Origin: Symbiodinium natans
Taxonomy: Eukaryota; Sar; Dinophyceae; Suessiales; Symbiodiniaceae
DNA length: 60,000 nt
Direction of reading: 5' to 3'
Assembly (NCBI GenBank): GCA_905221605.1
Contig: CAJNDS010001224.1
Location: forward strand, 64,001-124,000
The notes beneath the pieces were generated by a model that saw only the letters and a program-made list of their open reading frames with translations, was not told where the DNA came from and ran no database searches. Position numbers and translations under genes: made by a program. Shown here piece after piece: positions 1 to 11,159 of the stretch; the stretch's first letter is position 1; the number at the start of each line of letters is the position of its first letter.

Positions 1-856
1 AAGGGGTCTATTCCTCGAAAACTGCAGAGATGTCCTACATTATGAGTGCGGGCTTGCTCGTCTTTAAGGGGTACTAGACTGCACAACCCTGAACCCTGAA
101 CCCTAACCCATAAATGCTCAACTCCAAACCCTAAACCCGAAACCCGAAATCCTTCACCATGCCGTTCTGAGGACCCAAGCCGCACCCAAGTCAGGTAGCT
201 CGGAGAACCAGAGAGCCCGAACTCAGGAACAGGTTTTAGGGTTCGTTAGGGTGGTTTAGGGCAGTTTAGGGTTTAGGGCTTACGGCCCAACATACCGAAA
301 TATACCTTTAACCAAACAGGGGCCAAAATGATGATGTAAGGTATATGTGCCTGAATTACAGGGTATTCCTAAGGGCTCTTTGGGGCGAATGCATCTTTTT
401 TCTCTCTCCCCTAAACCCTATATATTATAAACCCTAAACCCTACACCCTAAACCCTAAACTCAAAACGTGACCAAGCAAACCAGATGAATGCCGCCACTC
501 CCGACACCTCCCAGCCCTGCTACACCATCTAGGGTTTAGGGTTTAGGGTTTAGGGTTACTAAGCAACTTGGGGTACCCTAGTGCCGGAAAACCGTTTTCT
601 TATACAACGTTTTTACTACCCTCCACCCCCCCCCCCCCCCCCCCCCCCCCGCCACCCCAACACAAACACTGATAATTTGAATGTTGTCTGAGGCCTAGCT
701 GAAAGTTTCAGGTTAAGGCCCTATGTCTAGGTTAAGGCCCAATCTCCAGGGAAGGGACAGCGTTAGGGACGCTTTGTGCCTGCATAGGGACATGAACCTC
801 CGAACCTCCCACACCAACCCTCAACCCTCAACCCTAAACCAACAAACCTCGTAAGC

Positions 857-2515
857 TTCCGCGAGCCTGTGCCCAGAGCCCCGAGGCTGAGCGGAAGTCG
901 GGTATTCCGGCCTCGGTGTAGGCTCGGGGAAACCTTATTTTAGGGTTTAGGGTTTAGGGTTTAGGGTTAAGGAACCCAAGAATTCCCTCAACCCTCAACC
1001 CTATAGACCCCAAACCATAAACCCTCAACGAAAATCTTAGCTTAAGCAACCCAAAACTTCCCGAAACCTTGAACCCTAAACCCTATAGACCCCAAACCCT
1101 AAACCCTCAACGAATTCCTACAGAGCATGCTTTAGGGCTTCCTAGGTACCTCCCCTCCACCCCTCCCCACCCCACTTTATAGTGTGCTGAAGGGAGGGGG
1201 GGTTCAAGGGGGGTATGCAACCTAAGGTTCCTTTATGTTCCCCACTACTCCCTGAGGCTCCCTAAGCTTCCCTAAGGTTCCCTAGGTACCTACCCCCCTT
1301 GAACCCCCCCTCCCTTCAGGACCTTATAATTTCTGCCCTAAACCTTAAACCCTATAACCACTGTTCTTGGGGTGAGGCAGGTGGAGCTAAGTTTTCGGGG
1401 ATCGGACTTGGGACTGGCAGGACATTCCAGGAAATGAAGGTCTCAGGAAGCTAAACCCTAAACCCTAAACCCTAAACCCAAAACCCTAAACCCTCTAACT
1501 CTAAACCTCTTTAACTGCTAAGCTGTGCATGCACGGGCGTCTGAGACCCAAGCCCTAAACATAATCTGACTGCTAAGCCGTTTGTGCAAGGGGCTTCAGA
1601 AGGTTCTGGGGAACCGACCCTAAACCCTAAACCCCAAACCCTAAACCCCTAAAGATGTACTTAGTTAGAAGAAGGGTTCGGGTGTAGGGTGTGCAGGGCT
1701 CAGGGGCGAAAGTTGTGCCACCATCAGGCCTGGCAATAGCGTTTAGCGTTTAGGGTTTAGGGTTTAGGGTTTAGGGTTTAGGGTTTAGGGTTTAGGGCCT
1801 TAGACTCCTGGTACCCGAAAGCAAGATCAAAGACTCCGGCGTAGGTACATGCATACAAAATACTCTGGATTTAGGGTTTAGGGTTTCGGGTTTAGGGTTT
1901 AGGGTTTAGGGGGTTGCCAAGCAGGTCACGCACTCCGCACCTCCTCCGCGCTATGGCTAGCCTCCTTGTTGCTAGTCGCCCGGTGGTTCGAAACTTCTTG
2001 CATCCGATGTAAGGGGCCCGAAGTTGGGCTATCCTAACGCAGGCGATTGCTCCCTAAATAAGTCATTTTCGTACTATATGTTACTATATAGTTCGTGAAG
2101 TAACAACACAGCTCCGGTTTCGTGTCCAGAAAATGCCTAGGTTGGCCCCTAGCACCCTCGGAAAGCAATTCCTGGATGAGATCCCGTTCAATGTTCAAAC
2201 GAATTAACGTTTCCGCGACGCAACATGTACAAGGTCCAGATCCTCTCAGAATGGCAAAACCTGTCCAAAGAGTCTCTAGTATTCAGGGTTTTGGGTTTAG
2301 CGTTTTAAACCCTAAACCCTAAACCCTACACCCTACACCCTAAACCCTACCCTAAACCCTGAACCCTGAACCCGAAATTAGGGCCTCCAGCCCTCGAAGT
2401 TCAGATCGGCTCGCGGCTGCCAAGGTGCCGCCGTGGAGGCCCCAGCGCCCAGAAGCACGACAATCTTCTTGCACCTGCCGCCGGCGATGAGCTCAGCGAT
2501 CCTTAGCAGATCGTT
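857..2515 (-). CDS. Sirtuin (Sir2-family NAD-dependent protein deacylase), partial, at least two exons
   Basis: Two minus-strand exons encode the Sir2 Rossmann NAD-binding core. Exon 2429-2515 reads DLLRIAELIAGG...KKIVVLLGAGASTA, and exon 857-911 reads AGIPDFRSASGLWAQARG. Joined, they give GAGASTAAGIPDFRS, the canonical cofactor-binding signature of sirtuins. The donor after exon 1 is GC (GCG|GCACC) and the acceptor is CCGAG|GCCGG, a non-canonical but dinoflagellate-like pair. Sirtuins remove acyl groups from lysines using NAD+. The zinc-binding Cys pairs and the HG motif were not found in the window, so the rest of the gene should continue towards position 1 and beyond. A minus-strand island at 486-531 and one at 2780-2865 (reading VLNGRFSLEGMLGASCA) could be further exons, but they carry no diagnostic motif. 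The intron of about 1.5 kb is full of telomeric tracts. Confidence 0.85.
1188..1319. repeat. Fold-back element with long inverted arms
   Basis: CTGAAGGGAGGGGGGGTTCA at 1188 onwards is mirrored as the reverse complement ending at 1319 (TGAACCCCCCCTCCCTTCAG). The loop contains CCCTAAG/GTTCCCTA motifs. A related, more degenerate copy lies near 18320-18375 (AAGGTTCCCTAATACTC). It resembles a non-autonomous inverted-repeat element sitting in the sirtuin intron. Confidence 0.7.
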
Positions 2516-3581
2516 CTCAGGTCAAGGGTCTCTAGGGTCTGGGGTCTCGGTTCTAGGGTTTAGGGTTTAGGGTTTAGTTCACGATGCATGAACTGGCCAG
2601 AGACGAAGAGGAGAGGAAGCAATGCTACAGCCCTGAAGCATCGAGTGAACACTCACTCAGCCTGTCCAGAACACTCTTTTAAAACCCAATAAGCCCCTAA
2701 ACCCCGAACTCAGCAAAATCCTGCAACCCTAAACCCTAAACCCTAAACCCTAAACCCTAAACCCTAAACCCTAAGGTGTGCAGTGCAGTTGCACAAGAAG
2801 CGCCGAGCATCCCTTCGAGCGAGAAGCGTCCGTTCAGCACTGCTTCTCGCGTCTGAGCAACGTGTGTAGGGTTTAGGGTTTAGGGTTTGGGGTTTAGGGT
2901 TTAGGGTTTAGGGTCTAGGGTTTAGGGTTTAGGGTTTGGGGTTTGGGGTTTAGGGTTTATGGTTTAGGGTTTTGGGGTTAGGGTTTGGGGTTTAGGGTGT
3001 AGGGTTGAGGGGCCACTATGTCCGGGTTTAGGGCTTCGGGTGCTGAGGGCTACAGGGATCCTAGACCCTCGAGTCTCGTTTTTGGGAGTCTTCCCGACTC
3101 AAAGCCTAAGGGTTCAGGGTTCAGGGTTTACTGCGGGGGGGGGGGGGGGGGGAGGGCTAGAAGTCCGGTCCAGAGGTTTAGGGTTAGAGTTTTTTTCTCT
3201 ACCCGCCTAGCTGACCTCTCGGCCACTCCGCAGGGAACAACCGTTTAGGGTTCAGGGCTTAGGGATACGGGCTTTCACGGCGTGGTTTGGGGTTTGCAAT
3301 GCCCTTATTATCCTAGCGCTCGGGGTAAGGGACATAGAGCCTAAGTGACGATACTTAGAACCCAACTTGCTTATAATGCTAAACCCTAAACCCTAAACCC
3401 TTAGGGTTGAGGGTTTGGTTTATATTCTGTAAGGTCGGCTTGGGTGCCTTTGAGAAATCCGAGGCCCCAAACCCTAAACCCTAAACCCTAAACCCTGAAC
3501 CCTAAACCCTAAACCCTAAACCCTAACCCTACAAATAACCTCCTACACCCAAGTCGAGAAATGTCAAACATCCCAGGGGCC

Positions 3582-3708
3582 TACTTGGAGGTTCAGGGTA
3601 TTTACAAGACCAATGACAACTGCAGGTATAAGCCCCCATTCGTCCTCTAAGTCGGTTCCAGGTTGACTTATATCACTGGGGGTGGAAGTACCCATGAACC
3701 ACCAAGTA
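3582..3708. mobile_element. MITE family A copy
   Basis: The element starts TA|CTTGGAGGTTCAGGGTA and ends TACCCATGAACCACCAAG|TA. The family A terminal inverted repeat is CTTGGAGGTTCATGGGTA, with TA on both flanks as in Tc1/mariner-type target duplication. No coding capacity. Confidence 0.75.
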
Positions 3709-3749
3709 CCCTAAACCCTAAACCCTAAACCCTAAACCCTTGAACCCAG

Positions 3750-3835
3750 GAGCGCTCGGAAGCCAGCTTTTGTCTCTCTCGCTGCGGCCTGCTCCCTTGT
3801 CTAGAAGCTTGAAGCAGCCCAGCGACTCCAATAGC
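3750..3835 (-). CDS. Coding-like exon island, unknown protein
   Basis: This is a non-repetitive island between CCCTAAA tracts. One minus frame reads LESLGCFKLLDKGAGRSERD and stays open across the island; another minus frame is also open. No family recognised. Frame and splice sites are unresolved. Confidence 0.3.
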
Positions 3836-4676
3836 ACCCTTTTTGCCTGCACCCTAAACCCTAAACCCTAAACCCTAAACTCTAAACCCTAAACCCCAAA
3901 CCCTAAACCCTAAACCCTAAACCCTAAGGGAATGTTCCTTTCAGTGGGGGTATTTTGGCGACTCGGGGAGGCTGGGACAGCTCATCGGTTGCCCTAAAAG
4001 GGAGTCTCTCTCTGCACAATCGCTCCCCGGTGATTGCGCTCTCTGGGTTCTGACATCCGGAGCGCCAACAGCAAAGGGACTCCTCCCGTTTTCAAGGGTG
4101 GCTTCATGAGCCCTTAATGTGGTCCCTACCTCCTTTAAAGGGTTCTGATGCATAGGCCCTTCATGTGCATAGGGCAGAAAAAGGTTACAGAAAAGGGGTA
4201 CCCTTTTTAAGGGCCCATGTAACTACTCTTAGATTTGGACCCCGAAGGTTGTACCTATTTCAAGCACTTTTTCTGCAAGGGAATATGCAGAGGCCACACG
4301 GTGGGAGTCCCTGACAACATGTTGTTGCCATTCTTCACACCAGTTGAATTGACATGTGGACCAGCATGTCAATGGTGTCTGACTCCAGTCGAGACAACCT
4401 GAAGTAGATCATCTGTGCAATCCTGAACCCTATAACACACCTAAACGCCGTAAACACCCCAAACACTCGCTGACCTAGTTGCTGAGTACCCTGGGCCGCA
4501 AAAGGTTAACCTCTAAATTCTGGTAGGATTATGTACATATATATATATACACACACACAAAAAGGTGAAAAGTCACCTACTCAGCTACTAAGATAAACCC
4601 TAAACCCTAAAACCTAAACCCTAAACCCTAAAACCTAAAACCTAAACCCTAAACCCTAAACCCTAAACACCATGAC

Positions 4677-4746
4677 ATGCCGATCAGGCCCCAAGCAAGG
4701 CTCGCTTCACCGGGTGGATCAAGCCAGATCACGCCTCCCGGATGAG
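4677..4746 (-). CDS. Coding-like exon island, unknown protein
   Basis: The minus strand reads HPGGVIWLDPPGEASLAWGL, a low-repeat, well-composed peptide with no stops. CCCTAAA repeats lie immediately left and TTTAGGG repeats immediately right. No family assigned. It lies between the sirtuin and the HMG-box gene and could belong to either or to another gene. Confidence 0.4.
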
Positions 4747-5190
4747 GACTTTAGGGTTTAGGGTTTAGGGTTTAGGGTTTAGGGTTGAGGACTTTAAGAA
4801 AGGTTTCGGAGATAGGGTTGAGGGGTTTTCGGGTTCAGGGTTTGGGCCTGGGTTTTTGGGGTTTCGGATAGAACCTCATCACTTTATTGCCAAAATGGTG
4901 CCCTCTAACCGGACCCCCGCCATGTCCCCTCAAATAACAGCATGTCAAGTATGCAGGGCGACCTGCTCAATCACACTTGCTGCCGGCCGGACTGGGAACG
5001 CAGGGACGGCGTTACGGGGAATACGGGAAGATTTGGGGGTTTCCGACACTAGGGGTACCTTGTTGGCGTCATGAATATAAAAAAACCTAGCATTTGGGGG
5101 GCCAATCATTATAGGGGTCAAACCCTAAACATCCCTAACCCTAAACCCTAACCCGCAGGTTGGACTCGGGTTGCTTCTGTGTCCACAGCA

Positions 5191-5262
5191 GGGTGCTCCA
5201 CATGCGGAGTTAGAGAATGCAGTACGGGCAGCCGCCGTCGGGGTCTGTTTGGCCCTCCACAT
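5191..5262 (+). CDS. Coding-like exon island, possibly plus strand
   Basis: A good plus-strand acceptor context (TGTGTCCACAGCAG|G) precedes GAPHAELENAVRAAAVGVCL, which stays open to about 5262. The peptide is amphipathic and helix-like. This is one of very few islands where the plus strand reads better than the minus; the minus frame (reading DPDGGCPYCIL) cannot be excluded. Telomeric repeats flank it on both sides. Confidence 0.35.
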
Positions 5263-5462
5263 CAGGGTTTAGGGTTTAGGGTTGCCAGCATTGCCTACAT
5301 CAGGCGGACGAAGAATCCGACAGGAAACCCCTCCCGCTTAAAACTGGGTAAGTACACCCACTAGACTCATGATGTAACTTCTTAAGCTAGATAAGCCCCA
5401 AACCCTACACCCTAAACTATGCAGGGACGCCCACCCGAAACCCCCAAATCCTAAATACTTGC

Positions 5463-7639
5463 TTGCCCTACATGATACAAGAGGCGGCCCAGTGGAATGG
5501 AATTGGCCTTCTTCGGCCTTCCCTTGGCTTTGGGAGCTTTGCCGCTGTCCTTGACAGACAGCTTCCACGGGGCTTCTGGGATTCAGGGCCCTATAGGCCC
5601 TAAGCCCTAACCCGGAATTTGGGGGGGGCGCCCCAAACCCTAAACCCTAAACCCATCCCTAAACCCTAAACCCTAAACCCTAAACCCTAAACCCTGAACC
5701 CTGAACCCTGAAACCCTTTCTTCTTGCATCCGGGCTTGGGGAAACCCTAAAACCCTACTAAACCCTAACCCGGATTTTTGGGGGGGCACTTGATGGACTC
5801 CCTAGGAGCCCGTAGATTTTCTTAATTAAGAGGTATGTTGGGTTGTTTTTGGGTTTAGGGTTTACCGGGTCCTACTCTGGGAACCCTAAACCCTAAACCC
5901 TAAACCCAAAACCCGTTCTTTGGTCTTAAGTCCCCGCCTCCTTTGTCTGTTTTGCCGCTGCCTTTGGCTCCGAAGACGGCCGCGTCTTCTTGGCCTGGGC
6001 TGGAAGCGCTGCCCCTTACCAAGCCTCTTGATCCCTAAACCCTAAACCCTTAACCCTAAACCCTAAACCCTAAACCCTAAACCGCAGAGGAGTAGAGAGC
6101 AGGGGCTAGGGTCGAGGCTTCACAGGGCTAAGGCCCAAAAACACTTAGAACAGAGGACTACAGCGAATTTCTGCCCCTAAACCCTAAACCTGCTTCAGGA
6201 TGCCTGTATGGTTAAGGACTGGGAAGGACCCTCAAGCACCGGATACGAAAAGCGTGGAGTTTCAGGTTTAACTAGGGCTTAAGGTTTAGGGATATATATA
6301 TATATATGTATGTATGCATATATATATATACATATACATATACATATACATATATATATATATTTATTTATTTATTTACATTTACATTTATTTACATCTT
6401 TACATATATATATATATATGTTGAGATATTTATTTATTTATTTACTTACTTAAAGGAGAAAAACACGTGTACTACCTCAGTGAGTTAGGCACAGGCTTCT
6501 CCTCGGCGTCCTCATCGTCGTTGCTGTGTGGCACGTAGGACTTCATGGCCTCTTAGAGGTTTTTGGAAGCCCTATACCAGGTAACATGAATTTTATAGGC
6601 GTAAGGGTTCAGGGTGGAAAAATAATGGGAACTGGAACTTATGAAATGTATCCAGTCAAGCCCGGCGGCCTCAGCATACTCGGCCTTCTTTGCCTCGTAC
6701 TCCTTTTGGAAGATCTTCTTCTGGTCCTCGCTCACTTTCTTCCATCTTTCGGACGCAAGCTTGGTAACGGCGGTCACGGGCTTGCCTTTACACTCTTCAG
6801 CGAAAGCCGCCCGATTCCTTGGCTGACTTCTGAACCCCCTAACCCCCTCCCAAAAGTTTAACTTTCAGGCTCCTTATTGTAGATTCTACAAAAACCCACA
6901 AAAGGTTAAAGTCCTAAGAGCCAGCCAGAAGAACGCCAAGATTCTTGGCAAGGAAACAGCCGTAGGCCCCCCCTGCAGGCTTCTTTGGTGCATCCGGATC
7001 CTTCTTCTTCTTGCCTGGCTTCTCCGCCTTCGAGGGAAGGAGGGATTGCGGTACCTCATATCCTAATACACACACATGTATATATATATATATGGTTCAG
7101 CGTCGAGCGTCCTGGGCCCCCCCCCCCCCCCCCCCCCATGGTATCCCCCCCCCCCCCCCAAAGCCTACTCTACGGTCCCTAAACCCTAAACCCTAAACCC
7201 TAAACCCCCTAAACCCAAACCCTAAACCCTAAACCCTAAACCCTAAAACCTAAACCCTAACCCTAAACCCTAAACCTTAAGTCTTAAACCTTAAACCCTA
7301 AACCCTAAAACCCTGAACCCTAAACCCTAACCCTAAAACCAACCCCCAACCACACCACAGGGGGGGGGGGATCATCTTAGTACCCCATCCGCGGGGAAAA
7401 CCCTAAACCCTAAACCCTAAACCCTAAACCCTAAAACCCTAAACCGTAAACCCTAAACCCTAAACCCTAAAACCCTAAAACCCTAAAACCCTAAACCCTA
7501 AACCCTAAACCCTAAACCCTAAAACCCTAAAACCCTAACCCTAAACCAACCACACCACAGGGGGGGGGGGGGGTACCATTGGGGGGGGGGGGGGGGGTAA
7601 GGGGGGGGGGGGGGGGGGGGGGCCCGCCGGGGCTGAATC

Positions 7640-7679
<40 letters not shown>

Positions 7680-9516
7680 ATTTATATTTATATTTATTAG
7701 TTATATTACATATCTATATATATACACATATGTATGTACACATGTATATATATATATATGTACATACACCATTTAAGGGACCACAGGGGGGGGTTTACGA
7801 TATTTAGGGGTTGCTTTTTTGGGGTCCTGAAAAAGGGATCCTAGTATTTGGGGGGTCTATATTAGGGGTCCCCTATTTTCGCAAACTACTCTACACATGT
7901 ATACATAAATAAACATATGTATATATATATATATATGTATATAATATGTATTTCTTATACAGAAAAGGCACGCTGTGGGGGGGGGGGGGGGGGGGGGGGC
8001 ACAATTCCACAAATTGGATTTAAAGTGTTTTCTGATGTTTTTTTACATGCTGTTTCATGATTTTTTCAGAAAGAGGCACACTACGGGCCTGCGTTTTGCA
8101 CGTTTGCATTCCGTGCACATGCTCGCATGACAAAGTCGTTGTATTAATCTATATCAAGAGGCAGTTGTATAAGTATGAAACGTTATATATACATATATAT
8201 ATATATATGCATATACATACATGTGTATATATATAATGCATGTAGAAATACATATCTATATATAGAATTACATATATATGTATATACATATATATATATA
8301 TCCCTTCAAGGGACTCTGCACAGTACCTGATCCCCGCCTTCCTCTTGCCGCTCTTCTTCTCGCCGCCGGCTGCGAGGAAGGCGGCCATGTCTTTCTCGTA
8401 CTTGGCTTTGGCCACCTCGAACTTCTTCTGGTAGGTGGCCTTGGGGTTTAGGGTTTAGGGTTTAGGGTTTAGGGTTTAGGGTTTAGGGTTTAGGGTTTAG
8501 GGTTTGGGGTTTGGGGTTTGGGGTTTGGGGTTTGGGGTTTGGGGTTTAGGGTTTGGGGTTCAAGGGATTAAGACTAAGCTAGCCCTTAAGGTAGTAGAAG
8601 AGTCAAAGTCGGAGTATGCTAAGAAGAACTTTAGGGTTTAGGGTTCAAGGGGCTCGGACTCGTACCCCTAAGGTTGTACCCTAAAGGTTTCCCTTGACAA
8701 ACTCCTACTATGGCCCTGACATTACCTTTGGAATCTTTAATAAAGGGGCCCCCAACCCAAGGGTGCAACTTGTCGGGATCTGAGGTGAAGTCACATCATA
8801 GGTAGCCCAGGAACCATATTCCACTAAGGGTACCCTGTTGTTGGTGGGTTTGGCGACCTTCAGAAGGGGCCCCATACTTCCAGAGATCTTCTGGTAGGTG
8901 GGCCTCAAGGTAGCCCGGGGACCATCTGAGAGTTTTCGAAGATAGGAGTGTTTTTTTGTCTTTGTACTGGGGGGGGAGGGGGGGGGGGAAGGGGGGGCGT
9001 CCTAGAACAAGGGATCTACCCTTTTTGGGAAGAAAAAATATATGTATATTCAGATTACCCTCACTTGGGGAAATAGCCATATTCTACTAAGGGTACCCTC
9101 TTGTAACAAAGCCTCGAACCCGCAACAACAAATAACCAGCAACAAACAGTGGCAAAAAAACGAGGTACCAAGCAGTGGGCCAACCAAGCGGCCTTGGTGG
9201 CCTCACTGAGGGTTTTCCAGCGGACTCCCGCGAGCTTCGGGACCTCGCTGCCTGGCTTCCCTGGACCCACCTCCTTCTGCAACTCCGCGCGATGCTCCGC
9301 GAGCCAACCTTATATGTTGCTTAGTAGGGACATTGGGGAAGGGAGGTACCCTATAGAACCCCTTAACAAAAGGGTAGAAGATAGGGCCCTAATACCCTAT
9401 AGAAGCCCTTAAAGGATATGTCATCTAGGGCCCTATAATTCCCTTCATTCCCTGCTAACCATCAGCAAGCAGCTGCCGAACGCTCCGCCCGTCGGCTTTT
9501 TCGGCTGCTCAGCCAT
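5463..9516 (-). CDS. Two-HMG-box nuclear protein with basic AT-hook-like tail, multi-exon
   Basis: Minus-strand exons: 9516-~9451 starts [16 protein letters not shown] (start ATG at 9516, context AAAGCCATGG); 9193-9308 reads [14 protein letters not shown]...[11 protein letters not shown]; 8338-8439 reads [20 protein letters not shown]; 6945-7027 reads [20 protein letters not shown] then AYGCFLAK; 6670-6817 reads [17 protein letters not shown] then [17 protein letters not shown]; 6476-6549 reads [19 protein letters not shown]; about 5935-6015 reads [18 protein letters not shown]; 5463-5568 reads [13 protein letters not shown]. The first three exons make one HMG box and the next two make a second, each with the Trp of the third helix. 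An acidic patch and a Lys/Pro-rich tail with a GRPKK AT-hook core follow. HMG boxes bend DNA, so the protein is expected in the nucleus as a chromatin architectural factor. Donors are GC or GA with direct repeats at the junctions. The join of exon 1 to 2 and the last exons are uncertain. Confidence 0.88.
6290..6440. repeat. AT-rich microsatellite (TA/TATG/TTTA)n
   Basis: Runs of TATATA, CATATA and TTTATTTA fill the intron downstream of HMG exon 6. The apparent Tyr/Ile-rich reading frame here is a shadow of the repeat. Confidence 0.9.
7108..7155. repeat. Poly-C tracts
   Basis: Two C-runs of about 13-18 bases are separated by ATGGTATC, next to a TA microsatellite at 7078-7093. They lie in the HMG-box gene intron. 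Confidence 0.9.
7170..7622. repeat. Long degenerate CCCTAAA array with an internal duplication and poly-G end
   Basis: CCCTAAA and CCCTAAAA repeats run almost continuously from 7170 to 7550. The motif CAACCACACCACAGGGGGGG occurs at about 7351 and again at about 7549, so a segment of about 200 bp was duplicated. The tract ends in G-runs up to about 25 long (7560-7622). No gene seen. Confidence 0.85.
7638..8310. repeat. TA/TG microsatellites and poly-G inside an HMG-gene intron
   Basis: (TA)n(TG)n lies at 7640-7760, (TA)n at 7915-7945, poly-G at 7977-7999, and (TA)/(CATA) runs at 8180-8302. Between them is unique AT-rich sequence with no recognisable gene. This fills the intron between HMG-box exons 3 and 4. 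Confidence 0.85.
8795..9160. mobile_element. Remnants of a GGTAGCCC-type inverted-repeat element
   Basis: GGTAGCCCAGGAACCATATT (8799) and CATATTCTACTAAGGGTACC (9080) are two related left ends. GGTACCAAGCAGTGGGCC near 9163 resembles a right end. Related pieces occur at 35275-35345, 33840-33900 and 59308-59410 (GGTAGCCCAGTGACCCATAT ... GGTACCACCGGGCTA). The copies lie in introns, here the HMG-gene intron 2. Confidence 0.5.
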
Positions 9517-10444
9517 GGCTTTCAGGGGGAAGACGTGTGCTGCGAAGTCACTGGAAGCGGTTCTGTGTCCACCCCCCGCCCTGCCCTTTGTCTGTCTTCT
9601 ACTACTGAAGCCCAAATGACAGCGGCGTCACAATACCCCTCATGGAAGCTGCTAGCGCAGTACAACTTAAACCCTCATTAACCCCAAAACCCTAAGCATC
9701 AAAAACCCCATACCCCAAACCCCATCCTAGACGCCCCGGGAATACAAAGCGTGCCCTTTTTGGTGTTTGGGTGGTTTAAAGGAGCTTATATAAGAGACCC
9801 AGACCCAAAATCAAGGGAATAAAGGCCTACCCTGGGTCCTAGTTTCCCCAAACCTCAAACCCCAAACCCCCAACCCAAACCCGAAACCCGAAACCCGAAA
9901 CCCGAAACCCTAAACCCTAAACCTTACACCAGTTTTTCTTGGGGATTAGGTCGGCTTCAGGTCAAACTTGTCGGGTCTTAGAGTTTAGGGCTTGGGGTTT
10001 AGAATTTAAGGCTTTATAATTTTAGGCTCTGGGGCTTTAGGGTTTAGAGCGCATGGCTTTATGGATAGGGCTTTAGGGTTTCTGGGCCGTAGGGTTTAGG
10101 AGTTTAGGGCTTTTTCGGCTTTGGGACTTTAGGGTTTTGAGTTATTGGCTTTGTGGAGTTTAGGGTTTAGGGTATCTACTGCTTCGGGCTTCTAGGATTC
10201 AGGATTTAGGCTTTCAGGATTAATCAAGCTTATGTAGGGTTTACCGGGGGAATGGTGGTTTAGGGTTTACAGGGCTTAGGGTTTTAGGCAAGCTTTCTCG
10301 ATATTGGGCTGCTCATGGTATTTAGGTGTTTATGTTGGGGCTTCAGGGCTTGATGGGCTTTTAATATTTAGGGCTGCATTTCGCCCAAAAAGGGGTTTAG
10401 GACATGACGCCGACACCCTAAACCCTAAACCCTAAACCCTAAAA

Positions 10445-10540
10445 GGGCCTCCAATGGGATTCGATGATGCCCGCCACGCCGGGACAGGTACTTGGCGTTG
10501 CTGGTGCCGCGGGGCTTCTGCAAATCCACACCTTGAAGCG
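10445..10540 (-). CDS. Coding-like exon island, unknown protein
   Basis: The minus strand reads GVDLQKPRGTSNAKYLSRR; another minus frame is partly open. CCCTAAA repeats lie left and TTTAGGG repeats right. No family named. It could belong to the gene upstream of the HMG gene or to the ankyrin cluster. Confidence 0.35.
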
Positions 10541-11159
10541 GGTTTAGGGTTTAGGGCTTAGGGCTTAGGGTTTAGGGTTTTAGGGTTTAGGGACCTTACT
10601 GGGAACCCCACATAGGGAACCCCAAGAATATAGTAGGAATGTAAAGGGAATAGAGGTACATTCCCATTATGCTCCTACTATCTTCCCCCTTCCTCAATGC
10701 CAGCAACACTCCTCAACAAAAAAAAGCCCTCAAGAGATGAGGCCAAACCCCTTAAACCTCTACACAAGCTAAAGACCCCAAACCCTGAAATCCCAAACCC
10801 TGTAAACCCTGCCTAAAAGCTTTAAGGCCGATTGTTTGATTCTCTTGAAGGGTGAGATGTGTGGGATGACTTTTGTTGGTTGTTGATCTGACTTCCGACG
10901 ACCGACAACCCCCAAAGCTCAGTGTTTCTTTATTAAGGAATGTACCTTAAACCATGATAAAGGTCACAATCTGGTCTAAGGTATGATATGTTACTATAAA
11001 AACCCCCTTAATGACAACGATCTGCTTAAGAACTCCCCCAAAAAAGATAATCCCTATATTGCCCTGATACGGATGAATACTTTGTATTTTTGGGGGTACC
11101 CTAAACCCTAAGCCCCAAGGACCCTTTATGGGGGAGATGAAGGGGTTTTAAGGCCCGAA

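Noticed and set aside
1-2000. Chromosome end (true telomere)
   Set aside because: Repeats are scattered with both orientations and unique DNA between, and continue at equal density to 60 kb.
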